Shown here: positions 37,879-47,108 of the stretch, in pieces | Position numbering within the stretch: the stretch's first letter is position 1 | Layout of the letters: the number at the start of each line of letters is the position of its first letter | Assembly: GCF_030866745.1 (NCBI RefSeq) | Contig: NZ_CP133016.1 | Location: 186,001 to 250,000 of the forward strand | DNA from: Sphingomonas flavescens | Lineage (GTDB): Bacteria > Pseudomonadota > Alphaproteobacteria > Sphingomonadales > Sphingomonadaceae | Length of the DNA: 64,000 bases | Reading direction: 5' to 3' | Notes under the pieces: model-generated | The model's input: only the letters and a program-made list of their open reading frames with translations | What the model was told of the DNA's origin: nothing | Databases searched by the model: none | Made by a program: the position numbers and the translations under genes

Positions 37879-38890
37879 GGGAGCCTATTTGCCTGATGCG
37901 TCGAACAAAGCGAATAAGCTGGCGATGATCGTCACTCCGCAACATCGCCATCGGTTGTTCGGACTAAGCATCGCGAGCGACATTCCGCTGCCCGAAGCAA
38001 TGAGCTGTGCAGACAGAGGTGGCGCGGATGTCACCATCCTTGTTCAGAAGCTCGACCTGCCGCCACAAGAGATTGGCATTCATGCCCTCGACGGCCGCGT
38101 CGTGCTCACGGTTCCGGGCGTTGCACGCTATCTCATCCGGGAGGGACGCGAGATCATTGTCGATCCGGTGCCAAACATACCCGAAAAAAATGTCCGTCTT
38201 TATCTGCTCGGCTCAGCGATGGGGGCGCTGTTGCACCAGCGGGGTCTCCTCCCTCTTCATGCTAATGCGATCGAGATCGACGGACGCGGTTATGCTTTCG
38301 TCGGCGAGTCCGGCGCGGGCAAATCAACGCTGGCAGCGCGGTTCCACGACCGTGGCTACGCAGTCCTTTCGGATGACGTTTGTGTGGTCCGCCCACTTCG
38401 GACTGGCCTGGCCGTGGTCGAGCCGGCTCTTCGCAAAATGCGGCTTTGCCGGGATGCCCTGATCGCCAGTGGGCGAAATCCGGGGCATTTCGAGCCAAGC
38501 TTTTCGGGTGATCCAAGCTTTGACAAGTTCGACGTTCCTCTCCCTCCGGCGCAACCGGTGCCGATGAAAGCTGTGGTGCTCCTTGAGTTCGGCCCAAGCC
38601 ATTCTTTGCATCGCATGGAGGGAACGGAGGCTGTCGAGATCTTATTCGCGCACACCTATCGCGGCAGAATCATCGACCGGGCGGGAAGCGCGAAACAGCA
38701 CTGGGCTGCGGTCATCGAGCTGTTGTACGCCATAGACGTGTTCCGTTGGACCCGTCCGAAAAATGGCGCCCAACTCGACCACGGATTGGTCAACTTGATC
38801 GCCTCGCTCCGCACTCATTCAGTCGATGAGGAGACGAGCCCCTTGTTCACCAAATCCGCGAGCAGGGTCCGCAACTCCTCCTCGCACTGA
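37877..38890 (+). CDS. HPr kinase-related P-loop kinase
   Basis: A kinase of the HPr-kinase C-terminal fold. Walker A lies at residues 143-151 (GESGAGKST), preceded by LLPLHANAIEIDGRGYAFV and followed by AARFHDRGYAVLSDDVCVV, as in HprK and in lasso-peptide kinases. GGGAGA precedes the ATG at a good distance; the second ATG (37925) is the alternative. No HPr protein and no PTS gene are present. With the flanking PqqD-like and nucleotidyltransferase genes it forms the HPr-rel-A type of cassette. The phosphorylated target is unknown. Confidence 0.78.
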   Translation: MGAYLPDASNKANKLAMIVTPQHRHRLFGLSIASDIPLPEAMSCADRGGADVTILVQKLDLPPQEIGIHALDGRVVLTVPGVARYLIREGREIIVDPVPNIPEKNVRLYLLGSAMGALLHQRGLLPLHANAIEIDGRGYAFVGESGAGKSTLAARFHDRGYAVLSDDVCVVRPLRTGLAVVEPALRKMRLCRDALIASGRNPGHFEPSFSGDPSFDKFDVPLPPAQPVPMKAVVLLEFGPSHSLHRMEGTEAVEILFAHTYRGRIIDRAGSAKQHWAAVIELLYAIDVFRWTRPKNGAQLDHGLVNLIASLRTHSVDEETSPLFTKSASRVRNSSSH

Positions 38891-39087
38891 TCCTTGGGGA
38901 CGTCATATTCCGCGAGAAGCCCGTCGCGCAGCATCTCGAATCGCGTCGGCTCGGCAAGTTTCCGCCACACGGAGCTGGCGACATCATTGAACCCGAAGCA
39001 TGTGCCGCCGTCGACGTCGAGCGCGACAATTTCGTCGCCTACGTCCGCCTCCATAAGGTTTTTTGCACGCTGATAAGTCGTCACCAT
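38815..39087 (-). CDS. PqqD/RRE-like small protein
   Basis: This 90-residue protein has the winged-helix RiPP-recognition fold of PqqD: VALDVDGGTCFGFNDVASSVWRKLAEP, then a helix and CEEELRTLLADLVNKGLV. Stand-alone PqqD-like proteins usually bind a leader peptide and present it to a modifying enzyme. No precursor peptide is recognised beside it; the nearest candidate modifiers are the kinase and nucleotidyltransferase. It overlaps the 3' end of the kinase gene by 76 bases on the opposite strand. Confidence 0.78.
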   Translation of the reverse strand: MVTTYQRAKNLMEADVGDEIVALDVDGGTCFGFNDVASSVWRKLAEPTRFEMLRDGLLAEYDVPKDQCEEELRTLLADLVNKGLVSSSTE

Positions 39088-39164
39088 CAGCTCCCTCGAT
39101 GTGTGATGCGACAGGGAAGGTCAACGTTCCAAGTCGCTGCATAACATTCCTGGCAGTTGACAAA

Positions 39165-39176
39165 GTGAACGTTCAC
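39165..39176. promoter_or_regulatory. Candidate LacI operator at the TonB-receptor promoter
   Basis: A perfect palindrome GTGAACGTTCAC lies 54 bases before the receptor start and just after a TTGACA element (39157-39162). A second AACGTT-centred box (TCAACGTTCC) lies at 39121-39130. The same sequence, one base different, precedes the GH3 gene (50284). The LacI regulator of this locus is the likely ligand; binding is inferred. Confidence 0.65.
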
Positions 39177-39229
39177 AATCAGAACTTATTGACCGCTGGA
39201 GAGAGCGGACTGTTCGGGAGAGGGGGATT

Positions 39230-42229
39230 ATGCGGTTCAATCGCAATCGTGCGCTGTGTGGTTTGACCGTCGGCGTATCGCTGATCGCGCTGGCATCACC
39301 GCAAGCCGCAATCGCGCAAACGCAGCCCGAGCCCGCGCCGGCCCCAGCAGGCGACACGACCGCGGCCAACCCACCGCCGCAGGATATCGTGATCACCGGC
39401 ATCCGTGGGTCTCTCAAGCGTTCGATGGACATCAAGCGCAATGCGCAGGGTGTCGTCGATGCCATTTCGGCTGAAGAAATCGGCAAGTTTCCCGACACCA
39501 ATCTCGCGGAGTCGCTACAACGCATTACCGGTGTGTCGATCGACCGCTCAAACGGCGAGGGGTCGAAGGTCACGGTTCGTGGCTTCGGGCCTGAATTCAA
39601 CCTGGTTCTCTTGAACGGACGGCAAATGCCGGCTTCGGGGCTTGGCGACTGCTGCTCCGCGCCGGCGTCGCGCAGCTTCGATTTTGCGAACCTGGCGTCT
39701 GAAGGGATCGCCGCGGTCGAAGTCTACAAGTCAGGTCGCGCCAGCCTGCCAACCGGCGGGATCGGTTCTGCGATCAATATCATCACGCCCAAGCCGCTGA
39801 GCCGGCCTGGTTTCCATGGGTCCATCGCCGCCAAGGGCGTCTACGATACGTCCCGCTTCGACGGTCACCCGATCACGCCCGAAGTGTCGGGGATCATCAG
39901 CGATACTTTCGCTGATAACCGCATCGGTATTTTGGTTACCGGCGCCTATCAGAAGCGCAAGGCTAGCGTCGCGCAGTTCACGGGCGGTTGGCGTGAAGGT
40001 TATCTGGGGTCGGAAAACAACTGGGAGTCCCTGGCACAGCCAGGTGACCCGCGTTACGCCAACATTACGAACCGGCCTGACGCGACCGACGTATATCAGG
40101 TTCCGCAGAATGGCGGTTACGACTTCACCAACTTCACGCGCGAGCGCATCAACGGACAGGCAGTTTTGCAGGCACGGCCTACCGACTCGCTCACCGCAAC
40201 CGTTGACTACACATTCTCGCAGAACACGATCGACGCGCGCACAAACAGCATCGGCGTCTGGTTCAACGGCAACGACACCACCAGCAGCTGGACCGATGGT
40301 CCAGCAGCCGGTCCGCTGTTCTACACTGAGCGCTTCACCTCCGGAGAGGCAAAGGATTTGGCCATCACCGGCGCGGTGGCGAAGAATCGGTCGATCAACA
40401 AGTCGATCGGGGGCAACCTTTCGTGGAAAGGGCCGAGCGGTCTTCGCGCCGAACTGGACGCGCACCATTCAACTGCCGTCAGCAAGCCGACGTCGCCTTA
40501 TGGCAGCAACATCGCAGTCGGTACTGCAGTCTACGGCGTTCGCAGCCAAACAATCGATTTCTCCCAGGACATGCCGGTGATTTCGGCGACCATGTATCCG
40601 GGGTCTGAAATCACGCCTGCCAACATCCGTCCGGCCGGCAACGCATTCCGCAATGCCTATATGAAGGACCGCATCAATGAGGTCGCCTTCAAGGGCGGCT
40701 TCGACTTCGATGCCTCATTCATCAAGAGTCTCGACTTCGGCGCGACCTACACCGACAATAAGGTGCGGTCGGCTTACGGCTTCATTCAGAACGATACTTG
40801 GGGTGGAACGCTGTCCGCGGCGGCGACGCCAGACTCGCTTTTCATCCCTCGCTCGTTGCGTCCAGACCTCGCGGGCATGTCGGGATCGCAGTCCTCGACC
40901 ATTCTTCCGCAATATTTCCAGATCGATACCACTGGCCTGATCAATCTACTCAACAGCAGCCTTGGTATCTGTTCCGCGACGACAGGCGGGGCAGGGACGT
41001 GCCTTGCGAAATATTCCGTTGACCGCCGCATCCGTGAAAAGACGGTTTCGCCTTATGTGCAGACCACGCACGTGTTCGATCTGTTCAACAACCCGGCCCA
41101 CTTGCGGCTCGGCATCCGTTATGAACGAACCAAGGTAAGTTCCACTGCGCTCACGGACATCCCGTCCGGTACCCGCTACACCGGCGGCAACGAAATCGGG
41201 ATCCTACCGAGCAACGGGCAGTCGCAGTTCCTGACGTCGCGGGGCAAGTATCATTTCTGGCTGCCGGCGGCGGACTTCGACGTCGAGCCGATCCATAACT
41301 TCAAGCTCCGCGCGGCCTACAGCCACACGATCACGCGTGCAGACTACGCTTCGCTTGCGGGTGGTCTGACCGTCAATTCACCCGCGCGGCCTGATGGCGG
41401 CGGCACGGGCGGAAGCGGCAACCCTAATCTTCGGCCCTATCTTTCGAAAAACATCGATCTGTCTGCTGAGTGGTATTACGGCCCCTCCAGTTACGTGTCC
41501 GTGGGTTATTTCCGCAAACGGGTCAGCAACTTCATTGGCAACATCACAAGCCAAGGGCCTGCGTTCGGCTTGACCAATCCGGCACGAGGCGCGGCCTATC
41601 AGGCAGCCGTGACGGCGCTGGGTGCCAATGCGCCCTTCTCGTCGATCCTCGCCTACATCCGGACGAACTATCCCAATGCCTATTCAGCGCCCGCAGGCGG
41701 CGACAACGGGGGTATTTTGGGCCTGCCGACGGACCCGGCGCTGCAGTTCACCTTTACCCAGCCAGGCAACAGCGACCGTGTCGCACATCTCAACGGCTGG
41801 GAGTTCGCAGTCCAGCATAATTTCTGGAACACTGGCTTCGGCGCCATCTTGAATTATACGATCGTAAACAGTGACTCCAAGTACAACAACTCGCTTCGCT
41901 ACACCGTTACCCAGTTCGCGGTGCCTGGCGTCAGCGACAGTGCGAATGCGGTCCTCTACTATGACAAGAACGGCCTGCAGGCCCGAGTCGCTTACAACTG
42001 GCGGCAAGGCTTCCTCGCCTCTTATGGTTTCGATCCCAGCTACACGGAATCCTATGGTCAGGTGGATGCGAGCGCGAGCTACGAGTTCCGCAAGGGCGTC
42101 ACCATCTTCGCCGACGGCATCAATATTTTGAATGCGGATCGTCGCGGACACATGCGCAACGATCACACGGTCACCTTCGCACAACCCGGGTACGCCCGAT
42201 ATTCGGGCGGCGTCCGCTTCACCTGGTGA
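39230..42229 (+). CDS. TonB-dependent receptor of the carbohydrate locus
   Basis: A 999-residue outer-membrane receptor with a cleavable signal peptide ending near AAIAQ, a TonB-box-like segment DIVITGIR (residues 52-59), a plug domain (ISAEEIGKFPDTNLAESLQRI), and a long beta barrel that ends in the terminal aromatic YSGGVRFTW. It is of the Xanthomonas/Caulobacter type of TonB receptors, which import oligosaccharides. It is transcribed first in the locus, with palindromic operators upstream and a terminator downstream, so it can be expressed at a higher level than the genes that follow. Confidence 0.92.
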   Translation: MRFNRNRALCGLTVGVSLIALASPQAAIAQTQPEPAPAPAGDTTAANPPPQDIVITGIRGSLKRSMDIKRNAQGVVDAISAEEIGKFPDTNLAESLQRITGVSIDRSNGEGSKVTVRGFGPEFNLVLLNGRQMPASGLGDCCSAPASRSFDFANLASEGIAAVEVYKSGRASLPTGGIGSAINIITPKPLSRPGFHGSIAAKGVYDTSRFDGHPITPEVSGIISDTFADNRIGILVTGAYQKRKASVAQFTGGWREGYLGSENNWESLAQPGDPRYANITNRPDATDVYQVPQNGGYDFTNFTRERINGQAVLQARPTDSLTATVDYTFSQNTIDARTNSIGVWFNGNDTTSSWTDGPAAGPLFYTERFTSGEAKDLAITGAVAKNRSINKSIGGNLSWKGPSGLRAELDAHHSTAVSKPTSPYGSNIAVGTAVYGVRSQTIDFSQDMPVISATMYPGSEITPANIRPAGNAFRNAYMKDRINEVAFKGGFDFDASFIKSLDFGATYTDNKVRSAYGFIQNDTWGGTLSAAATPDSLFIPRSLRPDLAGMSGSQSSTILPQYFQIDTTGLINLLNSSLGICSATTGGAGTCLAKYSVDRRIREKTVSPYVQTTHVFDLFNNPAHLRLGIRYERTKVSSTALTDIPSGTRYTGGNEIGILPSNGQSQFLTSRGKYHFWLPAADFDVEPIHNFKLRAAYSHTITRADYASLAGGLTVNSPARPDGGGTGGSGNPNLRPYLSKNIDLSAEWYYGPSSYVSVGYFRKRVSNFIGNITSQGPAFGLTNPARGAAYQAAVTALGANAPFSSILAYIRTNYPNAYSAPAGGDNGGILGLPTDPALQFTFTQPGNSDRVAHLNGWEFAVQHNFWNTGFGAILNYTIVNSDSKYNNSLRYTVTQFAVPGVSDSANAVLYYDKNGLQARVAYNWRQGFLASYGFDPSYTESYGQVDASASYEFRKGVTIFADGINILNADRRGHMRNDHTVTFAQPGYARYSGGVRFTW

Positions 42230-42264
42230 TCGGCCATCGTGCCGATCATCGAAGTTGACGTACT

Positions 42265-42298
42265 AGAGCCGCCCCACCCTCTCCGGGGCGGCTCTTTG
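42265..42298 (+). terminator. Terminator after the TonB receptor gene
   Basis: AGAGCCGCCCC and GGGGCGGCTCT form a perfect 11-bp stem around ACCCTCTCC, followed by TTGCGTTT. It is the only strong hairpin in the locus and suggests that receptor mRNA is mostly terminated here with partial read-through to the next gene (start at 42337). Confidence 0.65.
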
Positions 42299-42336
42299 CG
42301 TTTGGCCGCTGGCGATAATGCATTAGACCGGCCTGC

Positions 42337-43878
42337 ATGACAGACACTGTGACACGGATTGTCGTTGGTGGTGGCGGGACCGCCGGTTGGCTGTCAGCGG
42401 CATTCCTGGCGGCATGGGCCAAGCGCACTGGTCGAGACGACCTGTCGGTCACGCTGGTCGAATCGCCCGACATTCCGAACATCGGTGTTGGAGAGGGTAC
42501 ATGGCCGACGATGCGGGAAACGCTCGCAACGATCGGCATCGAGGAAGCCGATTTCCTCCGATCATGTGATGCGTCGTTCAAGCAAGGATCGCGGTTCGAT
42601 GGCTGGCGCACCGGCGGGATCGACGACCGTTATTATCACCCCTTCACACCGCCGACCGTCGCCAATGCTCACGACCTCGTCGCCGTTTGGCAGGCGGCTA
42701 ATCGCAGTCGGCCATTTGCCGGCGCCACTTCCCCTCAGCCCGCGGTCTGTGACGCCGACCTCGCGCCGCGCCAGGAATCAATGCCGTCTTATGCCGGCGC
42801 GCTAAACTACGGCTATCATCTTGACGCGGGGAAACTCGTCGAGCTCTTGCGGCGTCACGCGGTCAGCCGGTTAGGCGTGTTCCACGTTCAGGGCCGGATC
42901 CAGTCGGTCATCGCTGATGAATCAAACGGCATAGCCGCCGTCGAAGTCGACAGTGCTGGCCGTGTCGACGGCGATCTGTTCCTCGACTGCTCGGGGCTCA
43001 AGGGGTTGCTAATCGGCGGCCACTTTCAGTCTGCGTGGAAAGACCAGTCGTCCGTTCTTGCAAATGATCGCGCGCTCGCGGCCCAGGTGCCCGTCGATCC
43101 GAAATCGTCGATAGCGTCCCAGACCATCGGCACCGCGCACGAAGCCGGCTGGTTGTGGGACATTGGCCTGCCGACACGGCGCGGGATAGGTTGCGTCTAT
43201 TCTTCGCGCTTCGTCGAAGACGACCGCGCCCGCGCAATCCTGGATGATTACATCCGCGCGCGAATCCCGGGCGATCGCGAATATTCGGTTAGAAAAATCG
43301 AATTTCCTACCGGGCACCGTGAGCAATTCTGGGTTGGCAATTGCGTCGCCATCGGTCTGTCCGCAGGCTTCATCGAGCCGTTGGAAGCGTCGGCCATCGT
43401 CTTGGTCGAGCTTTCCCTTCGAGCCTTGACCGAGAGCTTCCCATCTTCGCGGGCACGGATGCCGTTCCTGGCAGAGCGCTTCAACGCTCAGTTCACGCTT
43501 CGGTGGGAGCGGATCGTTGAGTTCCTCAAGCTACACTACGTGCTCAGCGAGCGCGATGAGCCTTATTGGCGGGCCCAGCGCGACCCTGCGACCGTGCCGC
43601 CGCGGCTGAACGAGATGCTGGCCTTATGGCTCGATCAGCCGCCTTCCGCCGCGGATTTACCCTTTGTCGACGAAATGTTTCCCCCCGCGAGTTATCAATA
43701 CGTTTATTACGGGATGGGCGGTGCGCTGCCTTCCCGACTCCCGCAAGCCAGTGCCGAGATGATTGCGAAGCTGGCGCGAGCGACCGAGCGAACTCGCGCG
43801 CTTTGCTCGGCGCTGCCGACCAACCGCGCTTATTTGGATGCGCTGCGCTCGGGTTCGCGGCAGGAGAGTGCCGCGTGA
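42337..43878 (+). CDS. Flavin-dependent tryptophan-halogenase-family protein 1
   Basis: The 513-residue protein has an N-terminal FAD-binding GGGGTAGWLSAAFLA (residues 8-22), the GEGTWPTMRETL segment and FKQGSRF with the conserved lysine expected for halogenase-type chemistry. The motif AGWLWDIGLP corresponds to the WxWxIP motif but is imperfect. Proteins of this kind accompany TonB receptors in many proteobacterial carbohydrate loci, and their substrate is unknown; free tryptophan is not likely. The next gene overlaps by four bases. Confidence 0.82.
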   Translation: MTDTVTRIVVGGGGTAGWLSAAFLAAWAKRTGRDDLSVTLVESPDIPNIGVGEGTWPTMRETLATIGIEEADFLRSCDASFKQGSRFDGWRTGGIDDRYYHPFTPPTVANAHDLVAVWQAANRSRPFAGATSPQPAVCDADLAPRQESMPSYAGALNYGYHLDAGKLVELLRRHAVSRLGVFHVQGRIQSVIADESNGIAAVEVDSAGRVDGDLFLDCSGLKGLLIGGHFQSAWKDQSSVLANDRALAAQVPVDPKSSIASQTIGTAHEAGWLWDIGLPTRRGIGCVYSSRFVEDDRARAILDDYIRARIPGDREYSVRKIEFPTGHREQFWVGNCVAIGLSAGFIEPLEASAIVLVELSLRALTESFPSSRARMPFLAERFNAQFTLRWERIVEFLKLHYVLSERDEPYWRAQRDPATVPPRLNEMLALWLDQPPSAADLPFVDEMFPPASYQYVYYGMGGALPSRLPQASAEMIAKLARATERTRALCSALPTNRAYLDALRSGSRQESAA

Positions 43879-44594
43879 GCAACCACGCCATCCTGAGCGC
43901 CGACGACCATCGCGACCTCCGAGTCATTACGGACCATTCGGCATCGCTCGGTGACGCCGTGATGAGCTGCTTCACCATTCCTGCCGAGTTCCGGCGCCTG
44001 CAGAATGAATTCGTCATCCTGTTTCGCCGTGACGCCCGGAGTCGCTCCTTCTCAGCGCTTGCGCTGCTCGGCTTCGAAGCGGGCGAGAACCTGTATCTTG
44101 ATGGAACCGAGTGGCTCGCGGGATACAAGCCGCTGGCTTTGACGATTGCTCCCTTCCTTGTGGGTCGTGCCGAACAGGATGATGGCGATGCCCAAGTTCA
44201 CATCGACCTTGACCATCCGCGCATTTCGAAGAGCGGCGGGGGCGTGCGGATTTTCGACGATCACGGCGAGGCGTCACCATTCTTCGAGCAGACGGTACGT
44301 CAGCTTGGCGCGCTGGACGAGGGGCATCGGGCGAGCTCGGAATTTTTCGCGACGCTTGAGCGGCACGACCTGCTTGAGCCGTTCGCGCTGGATGTCGAAC
44401 TCCGCAATGGCGCGCGACATCGGATGGTCGGTTATCATATCATCAACGAGGACCGGCTGGCGTCGCTTGAGGGTGGCGCGCTGGCCGAGCTGAATGCGTC
44501 CGGGCATCTCTTGCCGATCTACATGGCCCTCGCTTCGCTCGAAAATTTGACTCGACTGATTGAGAGCAAGAACAGGCAAGTCGGCCATGGCTGA
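43875..44594 (+). CDS. SapC family protein
   Basis: The 239-residue protein corresponds to the SapC family found with TonB receptors and halogenase-like genes. The region RRLQNEFVILFRRDARSRSFSALALLGFEAGENLYLD and later GVRIFDDHGEASPFF fit it. The name comes from a paracrystalline surface-layer gene, but the function is not established. The GTG start overlaps the previous stop (GTGA), and the end overlaps the next gene by 8 bases. Confidence 0.75.
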   Translation: MSNHAILSADDHRDLRVITDHSASLGDAVMSCFTIPAEFRRLQNEFVILFRRDARSRSFSALALLGFEAGENLYLDGTEWLAGYKPLALTIAPFLVGRAEQDDGDAQVHIDLDHPRISKSGGGVRIFDDHGEASPFFEQTVRQLGALDEGHRASSEFFATLERHDLLEPFALDVELRNGARHRMVGYHIINEDRLASLEGGALAELNASGHLLPIYMALASLENLTRLIESKNRQVGHG

Positions 44595-45612
44595 TCGGTC
44601 GACGGTGTTCGAGAGCCTGCGCCCGGTACCTGAAGAGGTGCTGGACGCATCAGAACTCGCATCAAGGCTCGATCAGGCTAGCGAACCATTTGTCGTCCGC
44701 GGCTTGGCGACGGACTGGCCGCTCGTCCAAGCGGGGACTCTCGGGCCGGATCAGGCTCGGGAATATTTGAAGGCTCGGGCGCGAGACCGGAAGTTTACCG
44801 TGAACGTCGGCATGCCCGGCGGCGGCGAGCGGCTGTTTTACGACGAGGAAATGGGTATGAACTTTCGAACGGCGCAGGGGCCGTTCGACGAGATCATCGA
44901 CGGGATTGCCGCGAACGAAGGCAAGCCCGACGCGCCGACGATTTACCTCGCCTCGGTGGACGTTGGCGATTATTTCCAGGGCCTCGGCGAGGAGAACAGA
45001 CTTCCGCTCGGTCAGCGCCGGCCGATCGAGAGCATCTGGATCGGCAGCCGCACACGGGTCGCTGCCCACACCGACGTGCCGAACAACGTTGCCGTTTGCG
45101 CCATAGGGCGGAGGCGCTTTACGCTGTTTCCTCCCGATCAGTTCGCAAACCTCTATCCGGGACCCATCGAGAATACACCGGCGGGGCGGCCCATTAGCAT
45201 GGTCGACTTTCACCGACCGGATTTCATGGCTCACCCGCGCTTCGCTGAGGCGATGGGAATCGGCCTGGTTGCCGAGTTAAATCCAGGCGATGCCATTTTC
45301 GTGCCGTCCCTGTGGTGGCACCATGTCGAGGGGCTGTCGCCCTTCAACGTGCTCGTAAATTACTGGTGGCGAGACGCCCCCGCCTTTCTTGGCAAGCCGG
45401 AGGATGCGCTAAATCACGCGATCCTGGCCATCCGCGATCTGCCGCCGGCCGACAAGGCGATCTGGCGCGCGCTATTCGACTTTTACGTCTTTGATAACGG
45501 TCCTCGTACCGTTGATCACATTCCGAAGGGCGCGCGGGGCGTTCTCGATCCCTTGACGCCCGATACCGCGGGCCAACTTCGTGCCTTCCTGCTGCGGAGC
45601 TTGTCCCGATGA
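44587..45612 (+). CDS. JmjC/cupin-like Fe(II)-dependent oxygenase
   Basis: A 341-residue protein with a JmjC-like double-stranded beta helix. Metal ligands are visible: H-T-D in AAHTDVPNNV (around residue 160) and the distal histidine in SLWWHHVEGL (around residue 245), giving the HxD...H facial triad of 2-oxoglutarate oxygenases. Members hydroxylate proteins, peptides or small molecules. It sits between SapC and the second halogenase gene with 4-8 base overlaps on both sides. Confidence 0.8.
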   Translation: MADRSTVFESLRPVPEEVLDASELASRLDQASEPFVVRGLATDWPLVQAGTLGPDQAREYLKARARDRKFTVNVGMPGGGERLFYDEEMGMNFRTAQGPFDEIIDGIAANEGKPDAPTIYLASVDVGDYFQGLGEENRLPLGQRRPIESIWIGSRTRVAAHTDVPNNVAVCAIGRRRFTLFPPDQFANLYPGPIENTPAGRPISMVDFHRPDFMAHPRFAEAMGIGLVAELNPGDAIFVPSLWWHHVEGLSPFNVLVNYWWRDAPAFLGKPEDALNHAILAIRDLPPADKAIWRALFDFYVFDNGPRTVDHIPKGARGVLDPLTPDTAGQLRAFLLRSLSR

Positions 45613-47108
45613 GCGAATGGAAATTGCGCAGGATCGTCATCGCCGGCGGCGGCACCGCGGGATGGATGGCGGCAGCGGCCCTTGGCCGAACGCTGGGTCC
45701 TATTGCGAACATCACGCTCATCGAATCCGACGCCATCGGTACGATCGGGGTGGGCGAGAGCACGATCCCGCCGATCGTCACTTTCAACAATCTGCTCGGG
45801 ATCGACGAGGCGCGATTCATGCGCGCGACCCAGGCTACATTCAAACTGGGCATTCAATTCGACGATTGGAAGCAGGTTGGCGAAAGCTATTTCCATAGCT
45901 TTGGCACTGCCGGAAAAGATCATTGGTCAGCCGGCTTTCAGCACTTTTGGCTTCACGGACTCACCCGCGGCCATGATGCTCCGCTGGACGATTATTGCAT
46001 CGAGCTAAAGGCGGCGCTGGATTGCCGCTTCGCGCATCTTCCCGACAATGGAATGAACTACGCGTATCAGCTCGACTCGACGCTCTACGCGAGATTCCTG
46101 CGCGAGATGGCCGAGCGTGATGGCGTGCGACGGCAGGAAGGAAAGATCTCGTCCGTCGAGCAGGATCCGGCCAGCGGCTTTATTCGCTCGCTTACGCTCG
46201 AGAGCGGCCAGATTATCGAAGGCGACCTGTTCCTCGATTGCACGGGGTTCCGAGCGCTGCTGATGGAAGGTGCGCTGGGCGTCGGCTTCGACAATTGGGA
46301 ACGTTGGCTACCGTGCAACCGCGCGATTGCCGTGCAGACCAATTCCGTTGGCCCGGCGATACCGTACACCAAGGCGATGGCGCACGATGCCGGATGGCAA
46401 TGGCGCATTCCGCTGCAGCACCGGACTGGCAACGGGATCGTCTATTCCAGCCAGTATCTTGACGATGACATGGCGATGGACCGGCTGCTTGGAACCATCG
46501 TCGGCGACCCCATCACCAAGCCGAACCGGCTGAAGTTCGTCACCGGCGCGCGGTCGCAGCAATGGCAGAAAAACTGCATCGCGATCGGCCTCTCGGGCGG
46601 TTTCATCGAGCCGCTGGAATCGACGGCAATCCACCTTATTCAGCGGGCGGTGCTTCGGCTGATCCGAATGCTGCCGATGGCCGAGGTCAGCCAGCGCGAC
46701 ATCGACGAATTCAATGATCAGCAGCTGACCGACATGGTGCAGATCCGCGATTTCGTCATACTCCACTACAAAGCCACGGAGCGGCGAGACAGCCCCTTCT
46801 GGCGGTACGTTGCGGACATGCCGATCCCCGACGCCCTCGCGCAGAAGATGGAACTGTTTCGCGAGACTGGCCGCGTTTTCCGGAAGAACGAGGAACTGTT
46901 TCAGGAGAATAGCTGGGTGCAGGTCATGCTGGGGCAGGGGATCACACCACGCGCCCACCATCCTATTGCAGCCAAGCTGAGCGACGCTGAATTGAACGGC
47001 CTTCTGTCCGGAATTCGCGACAATATTGCGCGCACCGTCCAGTCCCTGCCCAGACATCACGACTACATCGCCCGCTATTGCGACGCGGCGGAGGCCGACG
47101 CGGCATGA
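45609..47108 (+). CDS. Flavin-dependent tryptophan-halogenase-family protein 2
   Basis: The second paralogue (499 residues) has a better-kept halogenase signature: GGGTAGWMAAAALG near the start, FKLGIQFDDW with the conserved lysine, WQWRIPLQHRTGNG (WxWxIP) and GLSGGFIEPLESTAIHL. It probably needs FADH2 from a reductase not encoded here. With the first halogenase, SapC and the JmjC-like protein it forms a compact four-gene cassette downstream of the receptor. It overlaps the GH16 gene as ATGA. Confidence 0.85.
   Translation: MSEWKLRRIVIAGGGTAGWMAAAALGRTLGPIANITLIESDAIGTIGVGESTIPPIVTFNNLLGIDEARFMRATQATFKLGIQFDDWKQVGESYFHSFGTAGKDHWSAGFQHFWLHGLTRGHDAPLDDYCIELKAALDCRFAHLPDNGMNYAYQLDSTLYARFLREMAERDGVRRQEGKISSVEQDPASGFIRSLTLESGQIIEGDLFLDCTGFRALLMEGALGVGFDNWERWLPCNRAIAVQTNSVGPAIPYTKAMAHDAGWQWRIPLQHRTGNGIVYSSQYLDDDMAMDRLLGTIVGDPITKPNRLKFVTGARSQQWQKNCIAIGLSGGFIEPLESTAIHLIQRAVLRLIRMLPMAEVSQRDIDEFNDQQLTDMVQIRDFVILHYKATERRDSPFWRYVADMPIPDALAQKMELFRETGRVFRKNEELFQENSWVQVMLGQGITPRAHHPIAAKLSDAELNGLLSGIRDNIARTVQSLPRHHDYIARYCDAAEADAA

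Noticed and set aside
36781-39087. A lasso-peptide locus
   Set aside because: A PqqD/RRE-like protein, a kinase and a nucleotidyltransferase are present, but there is no transglutaminase-like B2 protease, no asparagine-synthetase-like C protein and no precursor with a core of the lasso type.
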